64,000 bases of DNA from Bradyrhizobium sp. 1(2017) (GCF_011602485.2 NZ_CP050022.2:7708001-7772000); one strand, 5' to 3'; shown: positions 28,533 to 37,504, counted from the first letter of the stretch. The notes: generated by a model from the sequence alone, not told the origin. A program made the numbers and translations.

Positions 28533-29336
28533 TCACCGCGCCGCCTCCTTCGCACCGTTCACCCGGCCGCGCGCGACGTCCAGGAACACCTCCTCCAGCG
28601 TGGTGCGGTTGTAGCGGGCCATGATGGCTTCGGGCGTGTCGTCGTCCTCGATGCGGCCGCGCTTCATGATGATGACGCGGTCGCAGAGCCGCTCGACCTC
28701 GAGCATGTTGTGCGAGGCCAGGAGGATGGTGGCATCGTGCCGCTTGCGGTAGCGCTCCAGATGCGCCCGCACCCAGTCCGCGGTATCAGGGTCGAGCGAG
28801 GCGGTCGGCTCGTCCAGCAAGAGCAGCTCGGGCTGGTTGATCAGCGCCTTGGCCAGCGCGACGCGCGTCTTCTGGCCGGCGGAGAGCTTGCCGTTGGCGC
28901 GATCGATGAAATCGGTGAGGTCGAGATCGTCGGCGAGCTCGGCAATACGGCCAGCGAGGTTCTTCACCGCATAGAGCTTGCCGAACACGGTGAGGTTCTG
29001 CCGCACCGTGAGCCGCATCGGCATGTCGACATAGGGGCTTTCGAAGTTCATCCGCCCCAGCACGGCGGCGCTCTCCTCCGGCATCCGATGCCCGAGCACC
29101 TGGACGCGGCCGGCGGTCGGCAGCACCAGGCCCATGATCATCGCGATGGTCGTGGTCTTGCCGGCACCGTTGCCGCCAAGCAGCCCGGTGATGCTGCCGC
29201 GCGGAAGCGAAAAGGAGATGTCGTCGACGGCGCGGGTCTGCTTGTAGACCTTGACGAGATGATCGACCGCAATCGCCGCGGAAGGACTGCGATCCGCGAC
29301 AGTCGGCCGACTTGAAGCCTCGTCATTCTCGGTCAT
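28533..29336 (-). CDS. ABC-2 exporter ATPase
   Basis: ATP-binding subunit paired with the following permease. It has 267 residues. Walker A is GGNGAGKTT, the signature is LSAGQKTR rather than LSGGQ, Walker B is LLLLDEPTASLD, and the switch region is LASHNMLEVERLCDRV. It belongs to the CcmA/NatA type of exporter ATPases. The start is placed at ATG 29336 (MTENDEASSR). The reading frame continues upstream for about 1.8 kb, but this is the antisense of regS and regR and not a real extension. Confidence 0.9.
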   Translation of the reverse strand: MTENDEASSRPTVADRSPSAAIAVDHLVKVYKQTRAVDDISFSLPRGSITGLLGGNGAGKTTTIAMIMGLVLPTAGRVQVLGHRMPEESAAVLGRMNFESPYVDMPMRLTVRQNLTVFGKLYAVKNLAGRIAELADDLDLTDFIDRANGKLSAGQKTRVALAKALINQPELLLLDEPTASLDPDTADWVRAHLERYRKRHDATILLASHNMLEVERLCDRVIIMKRGRIEDDDTPEAIMARYNRTTLEEVFLDVARGRVNGAKEAAR

Positions 29337-29444
29337 GCTGGCCGTTCTTCTGCTATTGCAGCCGATAGCGCAAGGCTTGTAATTCCTGGGTGGTTCCGCA
29401 GGTCCAGCGTTCGTGAACGAGAAGGCGCCGCCCCATTGGCCGAT

Positions 29445-30767
29445 ATGACCGAAATTGCCGATTCCGACTTTCACCACGCGCAGCGGCATATCCGGCTGGA
29501 CACGATCCTGCGGCTGCGGTGGCTCGCGGTGCTGGGCCAGCTCGCCGCGATCTTCATCGTGGCGCAGGGGCTGGAGTTCAACGTCGAGATCGCCCCCTGT
29601 GTCAGCATCATCGCCCTGTCGGCGGCACTCAACCTTGGGCTCCAGACGGCGGCCAATCCGATGCAGCGGCTGGAGCCGATGCAGGCGGCCGGCCTGCTCG
29701 CGCTCAACATCGTGGAGCTGGCGGGGCTGTTGTTCTTCACCGGCGGTCTGCAGAATCCGTTCTCGTTCCTGTTCCTGGCGCCCGTGCTGATTTCGGCCAC
29801 GGCGCTGCCGGCCCGCTTCACCTTCGGCCTCGGGCTTCTCGCCGTTGCCTGCGCCTCGATCCTGTTCTTCTTCCATTTTTCGCTGCCGTGGGATTCCGAC
29901 GATCCCCTGGTGCTGCCGCCAGTGTATCTCGTCGGCGTCTGGCTCTCGATCGCGCTCGCGATCGGCGTCACCAGCCTCTACTCGTTCCAGGTGACCGAGG
30001 AGGCGCGCAAGCTCGCGGACGCGCTGGCCGCAACCGAGCTGGTGCTGACGCGCGAGCAGCATCTGACCCAGCTCGACGGATTGGCGGCCGCGGCCGCGCA
30101 TGAGCTCGGCACGCCGCTCGCGACCATCTTCCTGATCTCGCGCGAGCTCGAAAAGACGGTGAAGGACGCGAGCATCTCCGCCGACCTCAAGACCCTGCGC
30201 GAGCAGACCCAGCGCTGCCGCGACATCCTGAGCAAGATCACCCAGCTCTCCTCCACCGGTGCGCCATTCGACCACATGAAGCTGTCGGAGCTGATCGAGG
30301 AGGTGGTGGCACCGCACCGCGATTTCGGCGTCGACATCAAGGTACGGATCGCGGTGGCCGTCGCGGCCGAACCGGTCGGATCGCGCAATCCGGCGATCCT
30401 CTACGGCATCGGCAACATCGTCGAGAACGCGGTCGATTTCGCCCGCACCACCGTCGAGGTGAACGCATGGTGGAACAAGGATCATATCGAGCTTGTGATC
30501 TCCGACGACGGACCCGGCATCCCGCCCGATATCCTCAACCGGATCGGCGAGCCCTATCTGTCGCGGCGGCGCCCCCAGGACGAAGGCGGGAGCGAGCGGC
30601 GCGGCCTCGGGCTGGGCGTGTTCATCGCGCGCACACTGCTCGAACGCACCGGCGCCAAGGTCTCGTTTACCAACCGGACCTTTCCGGAACACGGCGCGGT
30701 GGTTCAGATCACATGGCCGAGACAGCGTTTTGAGGCTATCGAGACGCTCGAAGAAACAATAGGATAG
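29445..30767 (+). CDS. regS: Redox-responsive sensor histidine kinase RegS (RegB/PrrB/ActS family)
   Basis: Inner-membrane kinase that phosphorylates RegR in response to the redox state of the quinone pool. It has 440 residues. There are about six membrane helices in the first 170 residues, including the ubiquinone-site motif GGLQNPFSFLFLAPV. The H-box is AAAHELGTPLATI with the phosphoryl His at about 219. The conserved redox cysteine of the family is at about 258 (QRCRDIL). The ATP-binding N, G1 and G2 boxes follow (NIVENAVDFA, SDDGPGIP, GLGLGVFIA). ATG 29445 is preferred over TTG 29436. regR follows by about 100 bases. Confidence 0.95.
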   Translation: MTEIADSDFHHAQRHIRLDTILRLRWLAVLGQLAAIFIVAQGLEFNVEIAPCVSIIALSAALNLGLQTAANPMQRLEPMQAAGLLALNIVELAGLLFFTGGLQNPFSFLFLAPVLISATALPARFTFGLGLLAVACASILFFFHFSLPWDSDDPLVLPPVYLVGVWLSIALAIGVTSLYSFQVTEEARKLADALAATELVLTREQHLTQLDGLAAAAAHELGTPLATIFLISRELEKTVKDASISADLKTLREQTQRCRDILSKITQLSSTGAPFDHMKLSELIEEVVAPHRDFGVDIKVRIAVAVAAEPVGSRNPAILYGIGNIVENAVDFARTTVEVNAWWNKDHIELVISDDGPGIPPDILNRIGEPYLSRRRPQDEGGSERRGLGLGVFIARTLLERTGAKVSFTNRTFPEHGAVVQITWPRQRFEAIETLEETIG

Positions 30768-30870
30768 GGCGCGACCTTGCGTCGCACAACGGCGCCGATC
30801 GACTATTTGCCGCCTTGGCACCGGTCGATCGCGACGCCATATGTCAATGTGCTGGAAAAAGGACAACACC

Positions 30871-31425
30871 TTGAACGCCATTGCCGAACTGAACGAACAG
30901 ACCGACCGCTCGCTTCTCATCGTGGAGGACGACAAGCCGTTTCTGGAACGGCTGTCGCGCGCGATGGAGACGCGGGGCTTTGCCGTGACATCGTGCGACA
31001 CCGTTTCGGACGGTCTCGCGCAGATCGGCAGATCCGCACCGGCCTTCGCGGTGGTGGATCTGCGGCTCGGCGACGGCAACGGTCTCGACGTGGTCTCGGC
31101 GCTGAAGAAGAAGCGCCCGGATGCGCGCGCGATCGTGCTCACCGGCTATGGCAACATCGCCACCGCCGTGACCGCGGTGAAGATGGGTGCGATCGATTAT
31201 CTGTCGAAGCCGGCCGACGCCGACGACGTCGTTGCCGCGCTGCTCTCGACCAGCGCGGAGAAATCCGAGCTGCCGACCAACCCGATGTCGGCGGACCGCG
31301 TCCGCTGGGAGCACATCCAGCGCATCTACGAAATGTGCAACCGCAACGTCTCGGAAACGGCGCGCCGGCTGAACATGCACCGCCGCACGCTGCAGCGCAT
31401 CCTGGCCAAGCGCGCGCCGAGGTGA
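30871..31425 (+). CDS. regR: Response regulator RegR (RegA/PrrA/ActR family)
   Basis: DNA-binding partner of RegS. In Bradyrhizobium japonicum RegR activates the fixR-nifA operon and other redox genes (established knowledge). It has 184 residues from the TTG at 30871, which has AAAAAGGA about eight bases upstream; ATGs at 30841 and 30847 would be ten and eight residues longer. The receiver domain contains the acidic pair in IVEDDK, the phospho-Asp in VVDLRLGDG and Lys in LSKPAD. The C-terminal helix-turn-helix NVSETARRLNMHRRTLQRIL is the nearly invariant Fis-type motif of this family. Confidence 0.94.
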   Translation: MNAIAELNEQTDRSLLIVEDDKPFLERLSRAMETRGFAVTSCDTVSDGLAQIGRSAPAFAVVDLRLGDGNGLDVVSALKKKRPDARAIVLTGYGNIATAVTAVKMGAIDYLSKPADADDVVAALLSTSAEKSELPTNPMSADRVRWEHIQRIYEMCNRNVSETARRLNMHRRTLQRILAKRAPR

Positions 31426-31440
31426 CGATCTCGTAGATCT

Positions 31441-31527
31441 CGTAGGGTGGGTTAGCGAAGCGCAACCCACCACTTGGCTGCCGCAACGAGAAGAGGTGGG
31501 TTACGCCTTCGGCTAACCCACCCTACG
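31441..31527. repeat. Intergenic palindromic repeat, CGTAGGGTGGGTTA family
   Basis: Ends CGTAGGGTGGGTTAGCGAAG and CTTCGGCTAACCCACCCTACG are reverse complements apart from one base, with inner CAACCCACC and GGTGGGTTA. It sits between convergent regR and mmcB. Confidence 0.88.
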
Positions 31528-31538
31528 GACTATAAAAG

Positions 31539-32030
31539 CTATTCCCAGAAATCCGCGTGCCCTTGCGGGTCCACCAGGCGGTTGATCCGCAGCGCCGCCG
31601 CCATGGCGAAGCGTACCGTCATCTGCTTGCGCGTGGCGGCGGCGAGCTTGTGCTCGGGCGCCTCGCAATGCATGTGCGCGCCATAGGCGTCGGCGACGAT
31701 CAGGCCGGTGTCGCCAGGGAAGATTTCGCAGGGCAGGTCCTGCGTGAAGGCGAAGAACAGCCGGTCGCAGTGGGCGCGGTATTCGTGCCATTTCTGATCG
31801 GCGCGCAGATCCTCGACCGACGATTTGATCTCGACGATCCAGATCTCGCCGCGCTCGTTCAGCGCCACGAGATCGGCACGCCGGCCCGACGGCAGCGGCA
31901 ATTCGCTGATGCAGGAGAAGCCGAGCGAGCGTAACAGCCGCGCCGTTCCGCGCGCGACCGCCAGCGCCGTCTCCGACTGGCGGCGATCCGGCGGCGGCAC
32001 GAGCGCGATGTTGCGGGCGGTGTTGTCCAT
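31539..32030 (-). CDS. mmcB: MmcB-family DNA repair protein
   Basis: A 163-residue protein of the MmcB family (formerly DUF1052), described in Caulobacter as required for resistance to mitomycin C damage. It has a restriction-endonuclease-like core: SELPLPSGRRADLVALNERGEIWIVEIKSS contains the D...ExK-type pattern seen in PD-(D/E)xK folds. The start is ATG 32030 (MDNTARNIAL). Upstream frame to 32096 exists but enters repeat sequence. No strong ribosome site is visible, so the exact start is uncertain. Confidence 0.85.
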   Translation of the reverse strand: MDNTARNIALVPPPDRRQSETALAVARGTARLLRSLGFSCISELPLPSGRRADLVALNERGEIWIVEIKSSVEDLRADQKWHEYRAHCDRLFFAFTQDLPCEIFPGDTGLIVADAYGAHMHCEAPEHKLAAATRKQMTVRFAMAAALRINRLVDPQGHADFWE

Positions 32031-32101
32031 GGAGGGAGGATAGCCGATTCCATGATTGGCGAACACCGTCGATAGAAGCGAGCTGCGGCCATGCACGCGG
32101 C

Positions 32102-32229
32102 GTCGTCCCCGCGAACGCGGCGACCCATAACCACGGGGCGGAGTTTGGCGAAGACTCGTCGTCCGGTACTCTCACCGACCACGATTGATAGATCCACGCG
32201 GTATGGGTCCCCGCGTTCGCGGGGACGAC
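32102..32229. repeat. Intergenic palindromic repeat, GTCGTCCCCGCGAACGCGG family
   Basis: GTCGTCCCCGCGAACGCGG and CCGCGTTCGCGGGGACGAC are perfect reverse complements; inner CGACCCATA and TATGGGTCC. It lies between divergent mmcB and the GH13 gene. Confidence 0.87.
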
Positions 32230-32314
32230 AGCGTGTGCGGAACACGGAACCTCCCTCCTCCCTCACACTTATCACGCAGCCGCCGCACCTCGGCGGGACC
32301 ACCGAGGCTGCGGC

Positions 32315-34012
32315 ATGATCGACGATCTCTGGTACAAGAACGGCGTGATCTATTGCCTGTCCGTCGGCACCTATATGGATGCCAACGGCGACGGCATCGG
32401 CGACTTCAAGGGCCTGCTGCGGCGGCTCGACTATCTGCACGGGCTCGGCATCACCACGATCTGGCTGATGCCGTTCCAGACCTCACCGGGACGTGACGAC
32501 GGTTACGACATCGCCGATTATTACAGCGTCGATCGCCGCTACGGCACGCTCGGCGACTTCGTCGAATTCACCCATGGCTGCAAGCAGCGCGGCATCCGCG
32601 TCATCATCGACCTCGTCGTCAACCACACCTCGGACCAGCATCACTGGTTCAAGGAGGCGCGGCGCGACAAGAACTCGCCCTATCGCGATTGGTACGTCTG
32701 GTCGGACAAGAAGCCGGCAGGCGCCGACAAGGGCATGGTGTTTCCCGGCGTGCAGAAAACGACCTGGACGCGCGACAAGGAAGCCGGCGCGTACTACTTC
32801 CACCGCTTCTACGATTTCCAGCCCGACCTCAACACCTCGAACCCGCATGTGCAGGCCGAGATCCTGAAGATCATGGGCTTCTGGATCCAGCTCGGCGTCT
32901 CCGGCTTCCGCATGGATGCGGTGCCGTTCGTGATCGCGACCAAGGGCGCGAAGGTGAAGAAGCCGGTCGAGCAATACGACATGCTGCGCGCGTTCCGCGA
33001 ATTCCTGCAATGGCGGCAGGGCGACGCCCTCATCCTCGCCGAGGCCAACGTGCTACCGAAGACGGACATGGAATATTTCGGCCGCGATGCCGACCGCATG
33101 CACATGATGTTCAACTTCCACGTCAACCAGCACCTGTTCTATGCGCTGGCCTCGGGCGATTCGCGCCCGCTGGCGAAGGCGTTGAAGGCGACCAGGCCGC
33201 GGCCGGCCACGGCGCAATGGGGCCTGTTCCTGCGCAATCACGACGAGCTCGATCTCGGGCGTCTGACCAAGGTCCAGCGCGAGATCGTGTTCAAGAAGTT
33301 CGGGCCAGACAAGGACATGCAACTCTACGACCGCGGCATCAGGCGGCGGCTCGCACCGATGCTGGGCGGCGATCGCCGGCGGCTCGAGCTCGCCTACAGC
33401 CTGATGTGCACGCTGCCGGGAACGCCCGTGATCCGCTATGGCGACGAGATCGCGATGGGCGATGACCTGGCGCTGCCCGAGCGCAATTGCGCACGCACGC
33501 CGATGCAATGGTCGACCGAGCCACATGGCGGCTTCACCAAGAGCGACAAGCCCGCCTGCCCGGTCATCGACAAGGGACCTTACGGTTTTGACCACGTCAA
33601 CGTCGCCAAGCAGCGGCGCGATCCCAACTCGATGCTGAACTGGACCGAGCGCATCGTGCGCATGCGCAAGGAGGTACCCGAGGTGGGCTGGGGCGATTTC
33701 GCCATCATTCCGCTGCGCGATCCCGCCGTGTTCATCATGCGCTATGACTGGCGCAACAATTCGGTGCTGTTCGTACATAATCTCGACGACAAGCCGCGCG
33801 AGATCGCGTTCTCGGCGGGGCTATCCAGGGACGCCGGCGCGCACCTCATCAATCTGCTGACGGAAGATCACAGCCACGCCGACAAGCGTGGCCAGCATCA
33901 TGTCGTGCTGGAGCCCTACGGCTATCGCTGGTACCGCGTCGGCGGGCTGGATTATCTCTTGAAGCGGAGCGACATTGACAAGAGCACCGCGGGCAACAAG
34001 CATCCGGGATGA
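32315..34012 (+). CDS. GH13 alpha-amylase-family enzyme, trehalose-synthase-like
   Basis: A 565-residue glycoside hydrolase family 13 enzyme. The catalytic triad is seen: nucleophile Asp201 (GFRMDAVPF), acid/base Glu243 (ILAEANV) and Asp310 (LRNHDELDL). The N-terminal LWYKNGVIYCLSVGTYMDANGDGIGDF and the LRNHDELDLGRL region resemble trehalose synthases and related maltose-active enzymes, which interconvert maltose and trehalose, but this protein lacks the maltokinase domain some have. Cytoplasmic, no signal peptide. It converges with a second GH13 gene. Substrate assignment is tentative. Confidence 0.87.
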   Translation: MIDDLWYKNGVIYCLSVGTYMDANGDGIGDFKGLLRRLDYLHGLGITTIWLMPFQTSPGRDDGYDIADYYSVDRRYGTLGDFVEFTHGCKQRGIRVIIDLVVNHTSDQHHWFKEARRDKNSPYRDWYVWSDKKPAGADKGMVFPGVQKTTWTRDKEAGAYYFHRFYDFQPDLNTSNPHVQAEILKIMGFWIQLGVSGFRMDAVPFVIATKGAKVKKPVEQYDMLRAFREFLQWRQGDALILAEANVLPKTDMEYFGRDADRMHMMFNFHVNQHLFYALASGDSRPLAKALKATRPRPATAQWGLFLRNHDELDLGRLTKVQREIVFKKFGPDKDMQLYDRGIRRRLAPMLGGDRRRLELAYSLMCTLPGTPVIRYGDEIAMGDDLALPERNCARTPMQWSTEPHGGFTKSDKPACPVIDKGPYGFDHVNVAKQRRDPNSMLNWTERIVRMRKEVPEVGWGDFAIIPLRDPAVFIMRYDWRNNSVLFVHNLDDKPREIAFSAGLSRDAGAHLINLLTEDHSHADKRGQHHVVLEPYGYRWYRVGGLDYLLKRSDIDKSTAGNKHPG

Positions 34013-34015
34013 TCG

Positions 34016-34149
34016 CGTCGTCCTGGCGAAAGCCAGCACCCATTACCCGATAGGTCGTTGTAGCGCGTTGGCGGTAACCACAAATCTTCGCCAAACTACA
34101 CCCTGGGGTAACGGGTCCTGGATCTGCGCTTTGCTTGTCCAGGACGACG
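34016..34149. repeat. Intergenic palindromic repeat, CGTCGTCCTGG family
   Basis: CGTCGTCCTGG and CCAGGACGACG are perfect reverse complements, with inner ACCCATTACCC and GGGGTAACGGGT. A diverged member of the GTCGTCC set, between the convergent GH13 genes. Confidence 0.82.
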
Positions 34150-34181
34150 TCGGGGGATGAGGCCGCCGCTTCATTCTTCCT

Positions 34182-35780
34182 TTACGCCGACGCGACGATG
34201 ACGCCCTCGTTCCCGCGCAGATCCAGCACGCCCTCCAGCTTCTCCCCCTCGCGATCCAGGAACGTCGACAGCAGGATCTCGCTGCCGAAGCGGATGGCGC
34301 TGGTGGTTACGGCGATCGGATCGGGGCCGAGATTGAGCGCCACGACCACGGCCCTGCCGCCGGCCTCGCGGCGATAGATCAGGAGATCGCCCTGCGCCGC
34401 GATCGGGTGATAGTCGCCCGCCACCAGCGGCGGCAAAGCCTTGCGCAGGCCGACTAGGCGACGGTAAAGCGCGAGGATCGAGCGGCTGTCGGCTTCGAGG
34501 TTGACGACATTGTCCCTGGCATAGTGCTCCGGCAGCGGCAGCCAGGGCCGCACCGTGGAGAAGCCGGCGAAGTCGGACGCGTCCCATTGCATCGGCGTGC
34601 GGCAGCCGTCGCGCCCGACGCCGATTCCCGGCACGTTCTTCTCGAAGGGATCGCGCACGTCCTCCGGCGCGATCGTCACCTGATGCATGCCGATCTCGTC
34701 GCCGTAGTAGAGCGTCGGCGTGCCGCGCAGGGTCAGCAGCAGCATGGCGGCGACGCGGGCCTGCTCGGGGCCGACGCGGCTTGCGACGCGCGGACGATCG
34801 TGATTGCCGAGCACCCAGTTCGGCCAGGCGCCGCGCGGCAGCGCCTTCTCGTAATCCTCGATGATCTTCTCGATCGAGCGGGCACTCCAGAACGTCGAGA
34901 GCAGCGCAAAGTTGAACGGCATCTGCGCGCCGGTGAGGTCGTTGCCGTAGTAGGCCATCAGGCGGTGCAGCGGCAGATAGATCTCGCCGATCAGGACGCG
35001 CGCACCAAAGGCATCAGTCACGCGCCGCATCTCGGCGATCACGTCGTGCACCTCGGGCTGGTCGGTGGAATATTGCGTGAGAATCTTCTCGTTCGGCGGC
35101 CGACCCTCGACGTAATGCGGGTTCGGCGGATTGTCGCGGAATTCGGCGTCCTTGATCAGGTGCCAGATCACGTCGACGCGAAAGCCGTCGACGCCCTTCT
35201 CCAGCCAGAACCGCATCACGTCGTAGATCGCGGCGCGGACGTCGGGATTGCGCCAGTTGAGATCCGGCTGCTGGGCGAGGAAGGCGTGGTAGTAATATTG
35301 GCCCGTGGCCTCGTCGAACTGCCACGCGCTGCCGCCGAACTCGGACAGCCAGTTGTTCGGCACGCCGCCATCCGCCGCCGGATCGCGCCAGACGTACCAG
35401 TCGCGCCTGGGATTGTCGCGCGAGGCGCGGCTTTCGACGAACCAGGGATGCTGGTCGGAGGTGTGGTTGGGCACGAGGTCGAGGATCAGCTTCAGGCCAT
35501 TGTCATGGGCCGCCGCGATCAGCGCATCGAAATCCGCCATGGTGCCGAACAGCGGCTCGATGCCGGTGTAGTCGGAGATGTCGTAGCCGAAATCGGCCAT
35601 TGGCGAGGGGAAGATCGGCGACAGCCAGATCGCGTCGACGCCGAGCGATTTGACGTAACGCAGCCGCCTGAGGATGCCGGCGAGATCGCCGACGCCGTCG
35701 CCGTTCGAGTCCTGAAACGAGCGCGGATAGATCTGGTAGAAGATGCCGTCGCGCCACCAATTCTCGCTGCCGTGAGCCAT
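34182..35780 (-). CDS. GH13 alpha-glucosidase (oligo-1,6-glucosidase type)
   Basis: A 532-residue cytoplasmic GH13 enzyme cleaving terminal alpha-glucosidic bonds. The triad is Asp203 (GFRVDVIWH), Glu266 (LIGEIYL) and Asp328 (LGNHDRPRV). The N-terminus WWRDGIFYQIYPRSFQDSNG and DLVPNHTSDQHPWF are standard for alpha-glucosidases of subfamilies 17/23/31. The specificity for alpha-1,4 versus alpha-1,6 links cannot be told by eye. I start it at ATG 35780 (MAHGSENWW); the frame extends 21 residues further without conserved content. With the neighbouring GH13 gene it suggests local turnover of maltose, trehalose or sucrose-like sugars. Confidence 0.9.
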   Translation of the reverse strand: MAHGSENWWRDGIFYQIYPRSFQDSNGDGVGDLAGILRRLRYVKSLGVDAIWLSPIFPSPMADFGYDISDYTGIEPLFGTMADFDALIAAAHDNGLKLILDLVPNHTSDQHPWFVESRASRDNPRRDWYVWRDPAADGGVPNNWLSEFGGSAWQFDEATGQYYYHAFLAQQPDLNWRNPDVRAAIYDVMRFWLEKGVDGFRVDVIWHLIKDAEFRDNPPNPHYVEGRPPNEKILTQYSTDQPEVHDVIAEMRRVTDAFGARVLIGEIYLPLHRLMAYYGNDLTGAQMPFNFALLSTFWSARSIEKIIEDYEKALPRGAWPNWVLGNHDRPRVASRVGPEQARVAAMLLLTLRGTPTLYYGDEIGMHQVTIAPEDVRDPFEKNVPGIGVGRDGCRTPMQWDASDFAGFSTVRPWLPLPEHYARDNVVNLEADSRSILALYRRLVGLRKALPPLVAGDYHPIAAQGDLLIYRREAGGRAVVVALNLGPDPIAVTTSAIRFGSEILLSTFLDREGEKLEGVLDLRGNEGVIVASA

Positions 35781-35954
35781 GCCGAAAGACCACCCGAATC
35801 TGCGCCTCGCGCGGGAGAACGCGACAGCAACGCCCCGGTTCAAATTGGCAGGTCAATTGGGACGGCCGTGTGACGGCTGTTCCCGCGGGGCGCGTTCCGG
35901 CTTTCCGCCGAATCTTTTGCTTGGCGCCCTCGCAAAAATCGGCATTGTGAGGCC

Positions 35955-36623
35955 ATGACCGATCAAAATGACACCACAGCGAAGGCCGGCGCGATCATCG
36001 TGCCCGTGACGCTGTTCGAGCAGAACTGCACCATCATCTGGGACGAGCCCACCAAGAAGGCCGTGGTGATCGATCCCGGCGGCGACGTGCCGAAAATCCT
36101 GGATGCGATCAAGCAGACCGGCGTCACCGTGGAGAAGATCTGGCTGACCCACGGCCATATCGACCATGTCGGTGGCGCCGCCGATCTGCGCGATGCGCTG
36201 AAGGTGCCGATCGAGGGCCCGCATGAGGCGGACAAGTTCCTGCTCGACAACGTGGTCGAGAGCGGCGCGCGCTTCGGCATGACGGGCGGGCGCAACTTTG
36301 CGCCGGACCGCTGGCTCGACGAGGGCGACCGCGTCTCGATCGGCGACCTGCATTTCGACATCCTGCACTGCCCCGGCCATTCGCCGGGCAGCGTGGTGTT
36401 CTTCAACAAGGATTTGCGTTTCGCCCATGTCGGGGACGTGCTGTTCGCGGGCTCGGTCGGCCGCACCGATCTGCCCGGCGGCAATCACGCAACGCTGATC
36501 GACTCGATCAAGACGAAACTGCTGCCGCTCGGCGACGATGTCGGCTTCATCTGCGGCCACGGCGCCGGCTCGAGCATCGGCCAGGAGCGGATGACCAATC
36601 CGTTCATCACGGGAGAGATGTAA
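35955..36623 (+). CDS. MBL-fold hydrolase, glyoxalase II-like
   Basis: A 222-residue metallo-beta-lactamase-fold protein. The metal motif THGHIDHVGG (HxHxDH) is near residue 67, followed by His in LHCPGHSPGS, Asp in VGDVLFAGSVGRTD, and His in ICGHGAGS. The overall pattern is that of the YcbL/glyoxalase II group, which hydrolyse thioesters of glutathione, but the C-terminal glutathione-binding domain of true glyoxalase II is absent. Probably a cytosolic thioesterase of unknown substrate. Confidence 0.9.
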   Translation: MTDQNDTTAKAGAIIVPVTLFEQNCTIIWDEPTKKAVVIDPGGDVPKILDAIKQTGVTVEKIWLTHGHIDHVGGAADLRDALKVPIEGPHEADKFLLDNVVESGARFGMTGGRNFAPDRWLDEGDRVSIGDLHFDILHCPGHSPGSVVFFNKDLRFAHVGDVLFAGSVGRTDLPGGNHATLIDSIKTKLLPLGDDVGFICGHGAGSSIGQERMTNPFITGEM

Positions 36624-36627
36624 GGGC

Positions 36628-37002
36628 CTATTCCGCGGCGTCTGCCAGCGCCGCGGGTTCGCTCAAGTTACGCTCGCCCCATTCGCGGATCGCCGCAACG
36701 ACTGGCACGAAGCTCTTGCCCTTGCGGGTCAGGCGATACTCGACCTTCGGCGGCACCTCGCCGAAATCCTTGCGATCGATCAGGCCGCTTTGCGCCAGCG
36801 CCTTCAATTCGCGGCTGAGCACACGCGGGGTGATCTCCGCGCTTCCGGTCGTGCCGCGCAACAGACCGCTCCGGATCTCGCCATAGCGGCGCGGGCCGTC
36901 CTTGAGGTCCCAGACGATGCGCAGCTTGTACTTGCCGCTGATCATCTTTTGAAAAGCCGCGACCGGGCAGGCGCGCGCCGGGGATGCCGTTGCCTTCGCC
37001 AT
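36628..37002 (-). CDS. HxlR-family transcriptional regulator
   Basis: A 124-residue winged-helix regulator of the HxlR family. It has the N-terminal cysteine (residue 12, ACPVAAF) that in several members senses quinones, aldehydes or oxidants, then ISGKYKLRIVWDLKDGPRRYGEIRSGL and ITPRVLSRELKALAQSGLIDR, which contain the recognition helix. It is divergent from the ABM gene, with a direct repeat (37116-37142) in the gap, so it probably controls that gene and itself. Confidence 0.92.
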   Translation of the reverse strand: MAKATASPARACPVAAFQKMISGKYKLRIVWDLKDGPRRYGEIRSGLLRGTTGSAEITPRVLSRELKALAQSGLIDRKDFGEVPPKVEYRLTRKGKSFVPVVAAIREWGERNLSEPAALADAAE

Positions 37003-37115
37003 CTCGTCTGCTCCATGCGTTGGCCATTCTTGCTTTGACGCGTTTTCTTAACGCGAACCGGTATCCACTTCGCTCGAAAACGCTATGCGACGAGGATAGG
37101 AGCAACGTCGAAAAA

Positions 37116-37142
37116 GTCCATACTATCAATTTTGTCCATACT
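37116..37142. promoter_or_regulatory. Candidate HxlR operator, direct repeat
   Basis: GTCCATACT occurs at 37116-37124 and again at 37134-37142, 18 bases apart, around an AT-rich ATCAATTTT. It lies in the divergent promoter gap between the HxlR gene and the ABM gene, where the regulator is expected to bind. Confidence 0.5.
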
Positions 37143-37199
37143 TGCAGGATCGTTTGCAAGGGGCAGATGATGACGCACATGACGAACAGGGAGCGTCAC

Positions 37200-37502
37200 A
37201 TGAAGCACTTCATGATCAGGTACGAGTTCAGGAACGGCACGACAGAGGCCTGGCACCAGGAGGTCGGCCGCTTCGTTAGGGCGATCGACGGCGATCCGGA
37301 GCTAAAAGGGCGGATCGGCTATCGCGTCCTGAAGAGCCGCGACGACGGCAGTTATTTCCACCTCGCCAGCGTCAGCGACGATGCCGCGCAAAAGACACTG
37401 CAATCGCGCGACTTCTTTAGGGCTTATCAGGAGATGACGCGGAAGGTCGCCGGCGGCGAGGTGACGGTGACGCCGATCGAATGGATCGGCGCCACGGCCT
37501 GA
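37200..37502 (+). CDS. ABM-like small monooxygenase domain protein
   Basis: A 100-residue protein resembling antibiotic-biosynthesis monooxygenase (ABM)/dimeric ferredoxin-like barrels: MKHFMIRYEFRNGTTEAWHQEV at the start and the helix KTLQSRDFFRAYQEMTRKVAGG. Such proteins act as small cofactor-free oxygenases or as binding proteins. ATG 37200 has CAGGGAG before it; in-frame ATGs at 37167 and 37179 are alternatives. Divergent from and probably controlled by the HxlR regulator. Confidence 0.75.
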   Translation: MKHFMIRYEFRNGTTEAWHQEVGRFVRAIDGDPELKGRIGYRVLKSRDDGSYFHLASVSDDAAQKTLQSRDFFRAYQEMTRKVAGGEVTVTPIEWIGATA

Positions 37503-37504
37503 AT

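Noticed and set aside
29337..31142. Long minus-strand open frame antisense to regS and regR, continuous with the exporter ATPase gene
   Set aside because: It is a by-product of high GC at third positions; no start, ribosome site or domain, and the plus strand holds well-recognised genes.
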